A stretch of 64,000 nucleotides of DNA from Vreelandella neptunia (GTDB lineage: Bacteria; Pseudomonadota; Gammaproteobacteria; Pseudomonadales; Halomonadaceae), in assembly GCF_034479615.1 (NCBI RefSeq), contig NZ_CP140255.1:1922001-1986000 (forward strand). The letters run 5' to 3'. Positions 1 through 8,108 of the stretch are shown here, one piece after another. The position numbers and the translations under genes are program-made. The first letter of the stretch is position 1. Each line of letters opens with the position of its first letter. The notes below the pieces were generated by a model that was given only the letters and a program-made list of their open reading frames with translations, had not been told where the DNA came from and ran no database searches.

Positions 1-466
1 CATGGTTTTTAGCGCAGGCGCGAACCATGGTGGGGCCGCCGATATCGATATTCTCGATAGCATCTTCAAGTGTGCAATCGGGCTTGGCTACCGTGGCGGC
101 AAAGGGGTAGAGATTGACCACCACCATGTCGATCGGTGTGATGTCATTTTCAGCCATGACCGCATCATCCTGGCCGCGACGGGCCAAAATGCCGCCGTGA
201 ATTTTCGGGTGCAGCGTTTTAACGCGGCCATCCATGATTTCGGGGAAGCCTGTGTGCTCAGACACTTCTTTCACGGCAATAGCATTTTCTTGCAGTAGAC
301 GGAAGGTGCCACCAGTGGAGAGGAGTTCAACGCCGCGCTCAGTGAGGCCGCGGGCAAACTCTACAATGCCGGTTTTATCAGAAACGCTCAGAAGAGCGCG
401 GCGGACGGGGGTAGCGTTGCTGTCAGTCAGGGAAGGATTATCAGCCATGGGAGGGGTATCAGCCAT
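1..466 (-). CDS. purH: Bifunctional phosphoribosylaminoimidazolecarboxamide formyltransferase/IMP cyclohydrolase, N-terminal part (cut by window edge)
   Basis: Catalyses the last two steps of IMP synthesis in the cytoplasm. Only the N-terminal 155 or so residues are in the window, covering most of the MGS-like IMP cyclohydrolase domain. Reading leftwards on the minus strand gives [12 protein letters not shown], then ELLSTGGT, then [18 protein letters not shown] and [10 protein letters not shown], which are the hallmark PurH motifs. The gene continues past position 1. Two in-frame ATGs exist, at 466 and 448; neither has a clear Shine-Dalgarno, so the start is uncertain by six codons. It lies 50 bp downstream of fis, and the order dusB–fis–purH is common in gammaproteobacteria. 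purN, purM and purF also lie in this window but in other operons. Confidence 0.95.
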   Translation of the reverse strand, partial: MADTPPMADNPSLTDSNATPVRRALLSVSDKTGIVEFARGLTERGVELLSTGGTFRLLQENAIAVKEVSEHTGFPEIMDGRVKTLHPKIHGGILARRGQDDAVMAENDITPIDMVVVNLYPFAATVAKPDCTLEDAIENIDIGGPTMVRACAKNH

Positions 467-516
467 TAGAGTGCTCGTGTGCAGAGTCGATAATTAAAAA
501 CAACAACGCCCCAGGG

Positions 517-870
517 TTATGGGGCGTCACCTTCGATAAGTCCGTATAGCTTGAGTTTCTTGCGCAGGGTGCCACGGTTTAGCCCTAGCACGTCTGCGGC
601 CCGGGTCTGGTTGCCGTCGGTGTGCTCCAGGACACAGGCCAGTAAAGGCGCCTCTACTTCGGCCATCACCATAGCGTAAAGATCGGTCGCCTGACTGCCG
701 TCTAGATGCTCAAAGTAGCGGCGCATAGCCGTTTCAACCGCCTCCCGAAGTGGCTGGGGCGGTGAGTTAGCCGCAGGATCCGCTAGCGTGCCCGCTAAAT
801 GGGAGTAGCCCTCGCTGGAATAGGCGTCGCTGGAATAGCTGTCGCTAGATAGAAGATCGCGTTCGGTCAT
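517..870 (-). CDS. fis: DNA-binding protein Fis
   Basis: A small nucleoid-associated protein that bends DNA and activates rRNA and other growth-phase genes. The C-terminal 50 residues carry the Fis/NtrC-type helix-turn-helix, with [19 protein letters not shown] and LKLYGLIEG near the end. The protein is 117 aa against 98 in E. coli. The extra length is an N-terminal Ser/Tyr-rich stretch with three near-repeats ([15 protein letters not shown]), matching a repeat in the DNA at about 810–850. The start at 870 (MTERDLL) overlaps the dusB stop by 4 bp in an ATGA arrangement. This is the classical dusB–fis coupling and rules out the longer upstream reading frame. Confidence 0.95.
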   Translation of the reverse strand: MTERDLLSSDSYSSDAYSSEGYSHLAGTLADPAANSPPQPLREAVETAMRRYFEHLDGSQATDLYAMVMAEVEAPLLACVLEHTDGNQTRAADVLGLNRGTLRKKLKLYGLIEGDAP

Positions 871-1904
871 GCAGCATAGCTTCCTTTGGCTAGCAAACGC
901 GTGGCGGCGCCGGGGGCCATCGCGTCGTTGATCCAATCAAATTGCGTTTCAGGTGACGCTAACGCATTGAACTGCTGCTTAAGCGCGCGCTGTTGTTGCG
1001 GCGTAAAGCGTTGGTCATCACTGAGGTACCAGCCGACATGTTTGCGCGCGATACGCACACCCATGGTGGTGCCATAAAACTCATGTAATGCTTGTAAGTG
1101 CCCGTGAAGCACTTGGTGGCGCTCGGTAAGGCTTGGTAGCGCCATCCGCTCTCCATGTTGGAGGTAGTGGTTGATCTGTTGAAAGATCCACGGGTTGCCC
1201 TGAGCTCCACGGCCGACCATCACTGCATCAGCGCCGGTATAGGCGAGTACTTCGGCGGCTTTTTCCGGACTTGTTATGTCGCCGTTGGCAATCACCGGGA
1301 TCGATAGATGAGATTTGATCTCGGCAATTGTGTCGTACTCTGCCTGTCCAGTATAGCGCTGCTGGCGATGTCGGCCATGTACTGCGAGTGCTTTAATGCC
1401 TGTTGACTCAGCGAGCCGGGCAATGCGCAGGGCATTATTGGATTCGGCGCACCAGCCCGTGCGGATTTTCAGCGTCACGGGTATATCCACCGCTGCCACC
1501 ACCGCATCGAGAATCTCGGCCACCAAGGCTTCATCGCGAAGTAGTGCCGACCCTGCTGCTTTGTTACACACTTTTTTGGCCGGGCAGCCCATATTGATAT
1601 CAATAATTTGCGCGCCCAGTTCGGCATTCAAGCGCGCCGCCTGGGCGAGCATTTCAGCGTCGCCTCCGGCGATTTGCACTACGCGGGGGCCGGGCTCTCC
1701 GCGGTGATCCATACGCAGCTGCGATTTGCGAGTATGCCATAAGCTGGGGTCTGAAGTGACCATTTCACCTACTACCCAGCCAGCTCCAAGCCGCCGGCAT
1801 AGCTGGCGGAAAGGGCGGTCGGTGACGCCAGCCATGGGCGCAAGCATTACACGATTAGGTAATGCAAACGGGCCAATGCTGGTAGGTAGTGTGCTTAACG
1901 TCAT
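867..1904 (-). CDS. dusB: tRNA-dihydrouridine synthase B
   Basis: FMN-dependent enzyme that reduces uridine in the tRNA D-loop. It is 345 aa. The TIM-barrel begins with [17 protein letters not shown]. The catalytic cysteine is in [19 protein letters not shown], followed by KIRTGW, AVHGRHR and the C-terminal phosphate-binding stretch [10 protein letters not shown] with [16 protein letters not shown]. The chosen start, ATG at 1904, gives [13 protein letters not shown], matching the usual family N-terminus; the frame stays open about 35 codons further upstream, but nothing there resembles the family. It is cotranscribed with fis (4 bp overlap) and lies just downstream of prmA. Confidence 0.95.
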   Translation of the reverse strand: MTLSTLPTSIGPFALPNRVMLAPMAGVTDRPFRQLCRRLGAGWVVGEMVTSDPSLWHTRKSQLRMDHRGEPGPRVVQIAGGDAEMLAQAARLNAELGAQIIDINMGCPAKKVCNKAAGSALLRDEALVAEILDAVVAAVDIPVTLKIRTGWCAESNNALRIARLAESTGIKALAVHGRHRQQRYTGQAEYDTIAEIKSHLSIPVIANGDITSPEKAAEVLAYTGADAVMVGRGAQGNPWIFQQINHYLQHGERMALPSLTERHQVLHGHLQALHEFYGTTMGVRIARKHVGWYLSDDQRFTPQQQRALKQQFNALASPETQFDWINDAMAPGAATRLLAKGSYAA

Positions 1905-2017
1905 GGCGTTGGACTTCGTTGGTTTTGAGCCGTGAGAGCTGGACTGGTGGCAAGTAGGCGTTTCAAGGGGGCGTATGATACGCCTACTCGGTGGTGGGGT
2001 GAAGGCCAATTGCCGCT

Positions 2018-2932
2018 TTAACGCGGGCGCACGCCGCTAAGCCGTACCCAGCCTTCGCGAATCACTGGCTCATCCATAGCAATGCCTTGCGCGGCATAGG
2101 CTTCGTAAACGTCATCGGCCTGGTTTGCCAAAACCCCCGATAGCGCGATGCGCCCGCCTGGCGCCACATGCCCGGCAATCATTGGCGCTAGCTCAACCAG
2201 CGGGCCGGCTAAAATATTGGCGGTCACGATAGGGTAATCACCGTTATCGCTTAACTGCTCGGGGTAGTAGAGGTTTAAACCCGACTCGGCAATACCGTTA
2301 CGTTCTGCGTTATCGCGGCTAGCCTGCAGCGCCTGGGGGTCAATGTCGGTGGCATCTGCATGGCTGGCGCCCAGCTTGAGCGCGGCGATAGCGAGAATGC
2401 CCGAGCCGCAGCCCACATCTAATACCGTTTGCTCGGCTAAGTGACCGGCTACGGCCAGCTCATCCAGCCACTCAAGGCACAGTGCTGTGGTCGGGTGCGT
2501 CCCGGTGCCAAAGGCGAGGCCTGGGTCGAGTATCAAGTTAACGGCGTCGGCCTCGGGAGGTTCGTGCCAGCTGGGTACAATCCATAGCCGTTGACCCATG
2601 CGCAGCGGCGTGAAGTCATCCATCCACTCGCGTTCCCAGTCTCGGTCGGCAAGCAGCTCATACTCGATGGTCGGGCAGGGTTCACCAGGCATCTGCTCTG
2701 ACCAGGCGGCCTCAATACGCTCCAGCATGCTCTCGACGCCCTCAAGGTCATCGTACAGGCCGGTGAGAATGGTATCTTCCCACAGCGGGGTTGTGCCGCG
2801 CTCGGGTTCAAATACCGGATCATCGTGGGCATCCTGAAGGCCAATAGCCGTTGCGCCTTCGTCAAGCAGTAGTTCTTCTAGGAGCTCTGCCTGTTCGGGG
2901 GCGACGTGGGCTTTGAGTTGAAGCCAGGGCAT
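2018..2932 (-). CDS. prmA: Ribosomal protein L11 methyltransferase
   Basis: SAM-dependent enzyme that trimethylates ribosomal protein L11. It is 304 aa, close to the E. coli length of 293. The N-terminal ferredoxin-like domain begins MPWLQLKAHV. The catalytic domain has PGLAFGTGTHPTTALCLEWL, then the SAM motif I VLDVGCGSGILAIAALKLG and the NIL(A)GPLVELAP motif. These features are diagnostic of PrmA rather than other methyltransferases. The gene lies between accC and dusB, all on the minus strand; the order accBC–prmA–dusB–fis is typical of gammaproteobacteria. Confidence 0.95.
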   Translation of the reverse strand: MPWLQLKAHVAPEQAELLEELLLDEGATAIGLQDAHDDPVFEPERGTTPLWEDTILTGLYDDLEGVESMLERIEAAWSEQMPGEPCPTIEYELLADRDWEREWMDDFTPLRMGQRLWIVPSWHEPPEADAVNLILDPGLAFGTGTHPTTALCLEWLDELAVAGHLAEQTVLDVGCGSGILAIAALKLGASHADATDIDPQALQASRDNAERNGIAESGLNLYYPEQLSDNGDYPIVTANILAGPLVELAPMIAGHVAPGGRIALSGVLANQADDVYEAYAAQGIAMDEPVIREGWVRLSGVRPR

Positions 2933-2995
2933 GAAGGTTCTCCGCAGGGCGAATTAAAGACATATACAGTAAGCACACATACAGTAAAGACAAGG

Positions 2996-3019
2996 ACGGG
3001 GTGGACATGGCCACCCCGT
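2996..3019 (-). terminator. Hairpin downstream of accC, weak terminator candidate
   Basis: The arms ACGGGGTGG (2996–3004) and CCACCCCGT (3011–3019) are a perfect 9 bp inverted repeat with a 6-nt loop, about 40 bp past the accC stop. On the minus strand the following bases are CCTTGTCTTTAC, so the U-run is poor. It may act as a weak terminator or an mRNA 3'-end/processing stem between accC and prmA. Two copies of a short direct repeat (ATACAGTAA) lie just beyond it at about 2963–2987. Confidence 0.4.
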
Positions 3020-3060
3020 TGGGTATCACACTGTGCGCCGGAAAGCGCTTGGCTGCTGGA

Positions 3061-4401
3061 TTAGCTGCCGAGTTTCTTTTCCAGATAGTGGATATTGACA
3101 CCGCCTTGGCGGAAGTAGCTGTCGCGAACCAAATCCTTTTGCAGGTCGATATTGGTTTTAATGCCTTCCACCAGCAGCTCGTCGAGGGCATTCCGCATCC
3201 GCGTCAGGGCTATTTCGCGATCCGCGCCCCAGGTGATCAGCTTGCCGATTAGAGAGTCATAGTGCGGCGGTACGGTGTAGCCGGTATAGAGGTGAGAGTC
3301 CATACGAACGCCCAAACCACCGGGAGCGTGAAACAGCGTTACCTTACCGGGTGAAGGCATAAAGGTGCGCGAGTCTTCGGCGTTAATGCGGCACTCAAAA
3401 GAGTGTCCATTGAGCTGCACATCTTCCTGACGAATTGACAGCGGCAAGCCCGAGGCAATACGCAGCTGCTCTTTGACGATATCCACACCGGTGACCATTT
3501 CGGTGACCGGGTGCTCAACCTGAACACGGGTGTTCATCTCGATGAAGAAGTATTCACCGTCTTCGTACAAGAACTCAAAGGTGCCTGCACCGCGGTAGTT
3601 GATCTTGATACACGCCTGGCGGCACGCTTCAAGCACCTGGGCTCGGGCCTCAGGGTCTAGGCCTGGCGCCGGGGCTTCTTCGAGTACTTTCTGGTGACGC
3701 CGTTGAAGCGAGCAGTCGCGGTCATAAAGATGGATCGCATTACCCTGGCCGTCGGCTAGTACTTGTACTTCGACGTGGCGCGGCTTCTCAAGGAATTTTT
3801 CCATGTAGACCGTGCCGTCACCGAAGGCGGCGTGGGCTTCAGTGCGGGTAACGGTAATCGCCGAAAGCAGATGGCCTTCGGTGTGCACCACGCGCATACC
3901 ACGACCACCGCCGCCTGAGGCCGCTTTAATGATCACCGGGTAGCCAATGCGGCGCGCGGTGGCGAGATTAGTTGCGTCGTCATCACCCAAGGGGCCATCT
4001 GAGCCTGGCACCGTGGGAACGCCCGCTTCCTTCATCGACTGGATGGCGCTGACTTTGTCGCCCATCAGGCGAATCGTCTCGGCGCGGGGGCCAATAAAGG
4101 TAAAGCCTGAGCGCTCAACCTGTTCAGCGAAGTTGGCGTTTTCAGACAAAAAACCGTAGCCAGGGTGAATAGCGGTCGAGTCGGTGACTTCGGCTGCGCT
4201 GATCAGGGCCGGTATGTTTAAATAGGATTGCGCTGACGAAGCCGGGCCAATACACACGGCTTCATCCGCCAGGCGAACGTGCATCAGTTCACGATCAGCT
4301 TTGGAGTGTACCGCTACGGTTTTGATGCCCAGTTCTTTACAGGCCCGCAGGATACGGAGGGCAATCTCGCCGCGGTTGGCGATAAGTACCTTGTCCAGCA
4401 T
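3061..4401 (-). CDS. accC: Acetyl-CoA carboxylase, biotin carboxylase subunit
   Basis: ATP-dependent carboxylation of biotin on AccB, the first half-reaction of fatty acid synthesis. It is 446 aa, the normal length. It starts [20 protein letters not shown] and contains the ATP-grasp glycine-rich loop [31 protein letters not shown], the biotin/bicarbonate residues in [20 protein letters not shown] and the C-terminal [12 protein letters not shown] at 4401 was chosen because GGTGGA lies about 8 nt upstream; a GTG at 4413 would add four residues and has no Shine-Dalgarno. It forms an operon with accB upstream; accD is elsewhere (43.4 kb). Confidence 0.96.
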   Translation of the reverse strand: MLDKVLIANRGEIALRILRACKELGIKTVAVHSKADRELMHVRLADEAVCIGPASSAQSYLNIPALISAAEVTDSTAIHPGYGFLSENANFAEQVERSGFTFIGPRAETIRLMGDKVSAIQSMKEAGVPTVPGSDGPLGDDDATNLATARRIGYPVIIKAASGGGGRGMRVVHTEGHLLSAITVTRTEAHAAFGDGTVYMEKFLEKPRHVEVQVLADGQGNAIHLYDRDCSLQRRHQKVLEEAPAPGLDPEARAQVLEACRQACIKINYRGAGTFEFLYEDGEYFFIEMNTRVQVEHPVTEMVTGVDIVKEQLRIASGLPLSIRQEDVQLNGHSFECRINAEDSRTFMPSPGKVTLFHAPGGLGVRMDSHLYTGYTVPPHYDSLIGKLITWGADREIALTRMRNALDELLVEGIKTNIDLQKDLVRDSYFRQGGVNIHYLEKKLGS

Positions 4402-4432
4402 GGGAGAGTCCACCCGTGTTGAAAATGAAAGA

Positions 4433-4909
4433 TTAAGCGATAACGATCATGGGTTGATCGAATTCAACTGGCTCGCCATCTTCCACCAGGATGGCTTCCA
4501 CTACACCGTCGCGGTCAGCTTCAATCTGGTTCATCATTTTCATGGCTTCAATGATGCATACAGTGTCACCTTGCTTGACGCTATCGCCGACTTCTACAAA
4601 CGACTTGGCGCCTGGTGCAGGGCTGCGGTAGAAGGTGCCTACCATGGGGGAGTTGACTGCCTCGCCACGGTAGCTTGCACCCTGAGGCTCTGCTTCAGTA
4701 GCCGGTGCTGAGGCCGGAGCGCCCGCTGCGGGGGCAGCTGGTGCATAGCCAGGATGCTGCGCATATTGCGGCATCGGCTGCGGCTGCCACGAAGCACCGT
4801 TAGGATGGCGGCTAATGCGTACTGACTCTTCGCCTTCCTGAATTTCAATCTCGCTAATATTGGATTCTTCGAGTAGCTCAATCAGTTTCTTAACTTTGCG
4901 GATATCCAT
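4433..4909 (-). CDS. accB: Acetyl-CoA carboxylase biotin carboxyl carrier protein
   Basis: Carries the biotin that shuttles between AccC and the AccA/AccD transferase. It is 158 aa. The N-terminal [18 protein letters not shown] is characteristic. A Pro/Ala-rich linker at residues 45–75 precedes the C-terminal biotinyl domain, with the biotinylated lysine in [15 protein letters not shown]. It is followed 31 bp later by accC on the same strand. The promoter should lie in the 285 bp upstream gap. Confidence 0.96.
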   Translation of the reverse strand: MDIRKVKKLIELLEESNISEIEIQEGEESVRISRHPNGASWQPQPMPQYAQHPGYAPAAPAAGAPASAPATEAEPQGASYRGEAVNSPMVGTFYRSPAPGAKSFVEVGDSVKQGDTVCIIEAMKMMNQIEADRDGVVEAILVEDGEPVEFDQPMIVIA

Positions 4910-5194
4910 GGCATAGCCCTATCAATGTCTTAAAAGGTAGTCACAAAGCGCTCCAGCATAGGTACAGGGAGCTCTTTATGGCGCGTACGTTGCGCAGTAA
5001 ACCAATTTTAAAAATGAAGAGAACGCTGCATGTTAGCGAACGTTACCCCGTTCTCACCGTTAAAAAAGCAAGTTTTTAGCTAATATGGGAGCGGAGTTTG
5101 CCGAAAAAGTGCCAGGATGTCCAGCAACAGGCTAAGCCAACGCCCAAACCACCCTATAGTGAAGAATTAAACAACTGTTTGACGATGTTCGCGC
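4910..5194. other. Intergenic region upstream of accB, no gene seen
   Basis: No credible coding frame is visible here. The space between dsbD and accB often holds aroQ (type II dehydroquinase) in related bacteria, but there is no trace of it. The accBC promoter must be here, reading leftwards. AT-rich patches are seen around 5000–5095, but no single promoter could be assigned with confidence. Confidence 0.5.
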
Positions 5195-5227
5195 CAAAAA
5201 GCGACTTAAGTACTCCAATGAGTCGCT
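5195..5227 (-). terminator. Intrinsic terminator of dsbD
   Basis: On the minus strand, AGCGACT (5227–5221) pairs with AGTCGCT (5206–5200) across a 14-nt loop, followed directly by TTTTTGG. It starts 15 bp after the dsbD stop and fits a Rho-independent terminator, separating dsbD from accB. Confidence 0.6.
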
Positions 5228-5242
5228 AGCGTAGGGCTTGCG

Positions 5243-7105
5243 TTAGCTATTCGCTAGCCACTGGCTGACTAATTCCAGATGTTCACGCAACTGGTTGGCG
5301 GTCACTTCGCCTTGAATGCGTGCATCGCGAATCTCCTCACCCTGGCTGAAAAAGAGCAGGCTGGGTGGGCCGAAGAGGTTAAATTGATTCAGCAATTCAC
5401 GGCTTTGGGAATCAGTGTGGGTGACGTCGGCGGCAATCAATGTGTAATCGCGAAGCGCCGCGGAGACCTGCGGGTCAGGGTACACATCCCGCTCTAACAG
5501 CTTGCACGAAATGCACCAGTCGGCGGTAAAGTGGACAAAGGCGGGCTGATTGGCGCCTTCAGCTTGGGCGATAGTCGCTTCAAGCTCGTTTAAGCTGTTT
5601 ACCTTGATGAAGTCGAGTGCTTCTGTTTGTGGTTCGCCGGAAATGCTGGAGGTTGCGGCAAGGGGGCGCAGGGGGTTGCTGCCCCCCTGAGCGGCGCCAA
5701 TCACCAAAACTATCCCCCAAGCTAGCAGCAGAAGCCCCAGCGTTTGGCGTGCCCGCGGCCACCCCTGCGGTTGATTGAAACTCAGTGCCCCAAGCGCTAG
5801 CGCCGTACCGATAGCAAGGGCTGCCCATAGCAGCAGCGCAATAGGCGCGGCCACTAAGCGCTCGATCATCCAAATGGCTACACCCAGCAGCAGTAGGCCA
5901 AAGGCAATTTTTACGCCGTTCATCCAGGCGCCAGAACGGGGCAGCAGCGTGGTGCCAAAGGTTCCGACCAACAGAAGCGGCACGCCCATGCCCATGCCCA
6001 GCGCAAACAGCACCGAGCCGCCCATGGCGGCATCCCCTGTGGAAGAGATAAACACCAGCGCGCCGGCCAAAGGCGCCGTTACACAGGGCGATACGACCAG
6101 TACCGAGAGCGCGCCAGCTAGCGCTAAGCCGGCTGGGCCACTGCGCTGAGCGCGTGCCTGCCAAGCGTCAACGCGGTTGGCAAAACGAGGCGTCATATTA
6201 AGGTTAAATGCCCCAAACATGGCCAGGGCAAAGAGCGTGAAGAGCACCGCAAAGGTGATCAATACCGGTGCTGACTGCAGGTGCGCCTGGAGATTAAGCC
6301 CGGCGCCAAACAGTCCCATTAACACCCCGACCAGGGCGTAGGTCAGCGCCATACCGAGTACATAGCTTAACGAAAGGGCAAAGGCGCGGGGCCGTGTGGG
6401 GTTCTGGCCGACCACGATCGATGACAAAATTGGAATCATCGGCAGCACGCAGGGGGTAAAGGTAAGCCCCAGGCCGGCAATAAAAAACAGCCCCAGCGCT
6501 AACGGTAGGCTGGCATCGCTGATCAAAGCGCTGAAGCGGCTATCTTCGCTTTGGGGGGCGGTGAAATCATTCTGTTGTGAAGAATTAGCAGTTGAGGAAC
6601 TGACTGCCTTACTATCGGTTTGCCAATCGGCAAACTGGCTGGGGGGTTGGGTTTCGCTGGCCTCTAGGGTTGTTTGCTCTGGCGGGTAGCAGAGCCCCGC
6701 ATCGGCGCATCCTTGAAAGGTCAATGCAATATTGAGCGGGCCAGAGAAGGGGGCTTCCAGCGGTACTTCAAGCACTACCTGGTCGCGGAACACATACACA
6801 TCGCCCATAAACTCATCGTTGGTAAAGATGCCTTCGGGGATGATGGGGTCGCCGAGGCTGGCATTCTCCGTTTGGCTGACTACCGCAAACTGGTGGCGAT
6901 ATAGATAGTATTCATCTGCGATATCCATGCCGATATAGAGCGTATCGCCATCATGCCAAGCGGTCGGCTGAAAGGCTTCCATCACCGGTAAAAATTCGTC
7001 TTGGTTGCTAGACGATGAAAACCATTGGGCGTTTGCACTTAGCGATAGCAAGCCAAGAAAGAAAGTCAATAATGTAAACAGGCTCAGGCGTTTAAGAGAT
7101 AACAC
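5243..7105 (-). CDS. dsbD: Thiol:disulfide interchange protein DsbD
   Basis: Inner-membrane protein that passes electrons from cytoplasmic thioredoxin to periplasmic DsbC, DsbG and CcmG. It is 620 aa with a signal peptide (residues 1–26). The periplasmic alpha domain carries the cysteine pair in GCADAGLCYPP. The eight-helix transmembrane beta domain has its two key cysteines in FTPCVLPMIP and VSPCVTAPLAG. The C-terminal thioredoxin-like gamma domain has WCISCK in place of the usual WCVxCK. All six redox cysteines are present, so it should be functional. It stands alone between ppa and accB, with its own terminator. Confidence 0.95.
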   Translation of the reverse strand: MLSLKRLSLFTLLTFFLGLLSLSANAQWFSSSSNQDEFLPVMEAFQPTAWHDGDTLYIGMDIADEYYLYRHQFAVVSQTENASLGDPIIPEGIFTNDEFMGDVYVFRDQVVLEVPLEAPFSGPLNIALTFQGCADAGLCYPPEQTTLEASETQPPSQFADWQTDSKAVSSSTANSSQQNDFTAPQSEDSRFSALISDASLPLALGLFFIAGLGLTFTPCVLPMIPILSSIVVGQNPTRPRAFALSLSYVLGMALTYALVGVLMGLFGAGLNLQAHLQSAPVLITFAVLFTLFALAMFGAFNLNMTPRFANRVDAWQARAQRSGPAGLALAGALSVLVVSPCVTAPLAGALVFISSTGDAAMGGSVLFALGMGMGVPLLLVGTFGTTLLPRSGAWMNGVKIAFGLLLLGVAIWMIERLVAAPIALLLWAALAIGTALALGALSFNQPQGWPRARQTLGLLLLAWGIVLVIGAAQGGSNPLRPLAATSSISGEPQTEALDFIKVNSLNELEATIAQAEGANQPAFVHFTADWCISCKLLERDVYPDPQVSAALRDYTLIAADVTHTDSQSRELLNQFNLFGPPSLLFFSQGEEIRDARIQGEVTANQLREHLELVSQWLANS

Positions 7106-7229
7106 GGTGCGTCCTTAATCAATGGCATCGCAATGAAAGGCGAATAGCATACCGCAACCTTTAGTCCCTGGCGTATACGCTGCGGTGACGTGACGCGGCC
7201 CCTAACAGTGCCTTAATCCTACGCATATA

Positions 7230-7255
7230 AAAAGACCGCCCGAAGGCGGTCTCTT
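7230..7255 (-). terminator. Intrinsic terminator of ppa
   Basis: A perfect stem AGACCGCC/GGCGGTCT (7233–7240 and 7245–7252) with a CGAA/TTCG tetraloop is followed on the minus strand by TTTTTATATG. It lies about 40 bp past the ppa stop. The plus-strand side lacks a good T-run, so it most likely serves the minus strand only. Confidence 0.85.
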
Positions 7256-7294
7256 ATTCCTTTGGCGGCGGAAAGATACACCGCAAGGAGATTG

Positions 7295-7825
7295 TTACGC
7301 TTTTTGATAGGCGGTAACGGACTTCTCAATCGCCTTGCGAGCTGCGTCAGCGCCTTCCCACGACTCGACTTTTACCCATTTTCCTTTCTCGAGATCTTTG
7401 TAGTTCTCGAAGAAGTGAGCAATTTGCTGGCGCAGTAGCTCAGGCAGGTCGGTAACTTCGTGAACATCGTCGTAAAGGGAGCTTAGCTTTGCATGGGGCA
7501 CGCAGATCAACTTGGCATCTTCACCAGCTTCGTCGGTCATGTTCAGGATGCCTACCGGACGCGCGCGAATAATGCTGCCAGGTTGAACGGGGTGCGGAGT
7601 CACCACCAGGGCGTCCAGCGCATCGCCATCGTCGGCGAGGGTATGCGGGATAAAGCCGTAGTTGGCGGGGTAGAACATGGGCGTGGCCATAAAGCGGTCA
7701 ACGAGTAGCGCGCCCATGTCCTTATCAATTTCATATTTGATCGGGTCGTGGTTGGCTGGAATTTCGATCACCACGTAAACGTCGTTGGGGAGATCCTTTC
7801 CAGCAGGGATATTATCGAAGTTCAT
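7295..7825 (-). CDS. ppa: Inorganic pyrophosphatase, soluble family I
   Basis: Hydrolyses pyrophosphate to phosphate in the cytoplasm, pulling biosynthetic reactions forward. It is 176 aa, the E. coli length. Family signatures include [14 protein letters not shown], the active-site aspartates in [12 protein letters not shown], and the later EDAKLICVP and [16 protein letters not shown]. It is a single-gene unit with a strong terminator downstream, and is divergent from the PP2C/kinase-like gene at 8109. Confidence 0.96.
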   Translation of the reverse strand: MNFDNIPAGKDLPNDVYVVIEIPANHDPIKYEIDKDMGALLVDRFMATPMFYPANYGFIPHTLADDGDALDALVVTPHPVQPGSIIRARPVGILNMTDEAGEDAKLICVPHAKLSSLYDDVHEVTDLPELLRQQIAHFFENYKDLEKGKWVKVESWEGADAARKAIEKSVTAYQKA

Positions 7826-8097
7826 CGTTGATTCCTTGGTAGTGCTGTGGCTAGAGTCGTGCAGTGGTTAGGCAATCGTTTCAGAGTCGTTGATGGCGAA
7901 GAATTATACGAACATGACTGGCCGATTACCAATGCGACATAGGTTGGCCGCTAGTGATCATTTATTAGCCCTTAAAATGGGCCGAATACGATAGAGACGT
8001 TTGGCGGGGATCGTTTCTGTTCCGCTGCGTGTATCATAGCCAGAGTTTATCAATAGTGTTGGTTGACAGTGATGTCCCTCGAACGAGTCGGCAGCCT

Positions 8098-8103
8098 AGG
8101 AGG
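8098..8103 (+). promoter_or_regulatory. Ribosome-binding site fixing a TTG start
   Basis: AGGAGG ends 5 nt before TTG at 8109. The nearby ATG at 8104 overlaps this motif and is in another frame that ends after about 46 codons. The site therefore decides that the following gene starts at TTG 8109. Confidence 0.75.
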
Positions 8104-8108
8104 ATGAC

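Noticed and set aside
4401..4413. GTG at 4413 as the accC start
   Set aside because: No Shine-Dalgarno, and the family begins [11 protein letters not shown] at ATG 4401, which has GGTGGA upstream.
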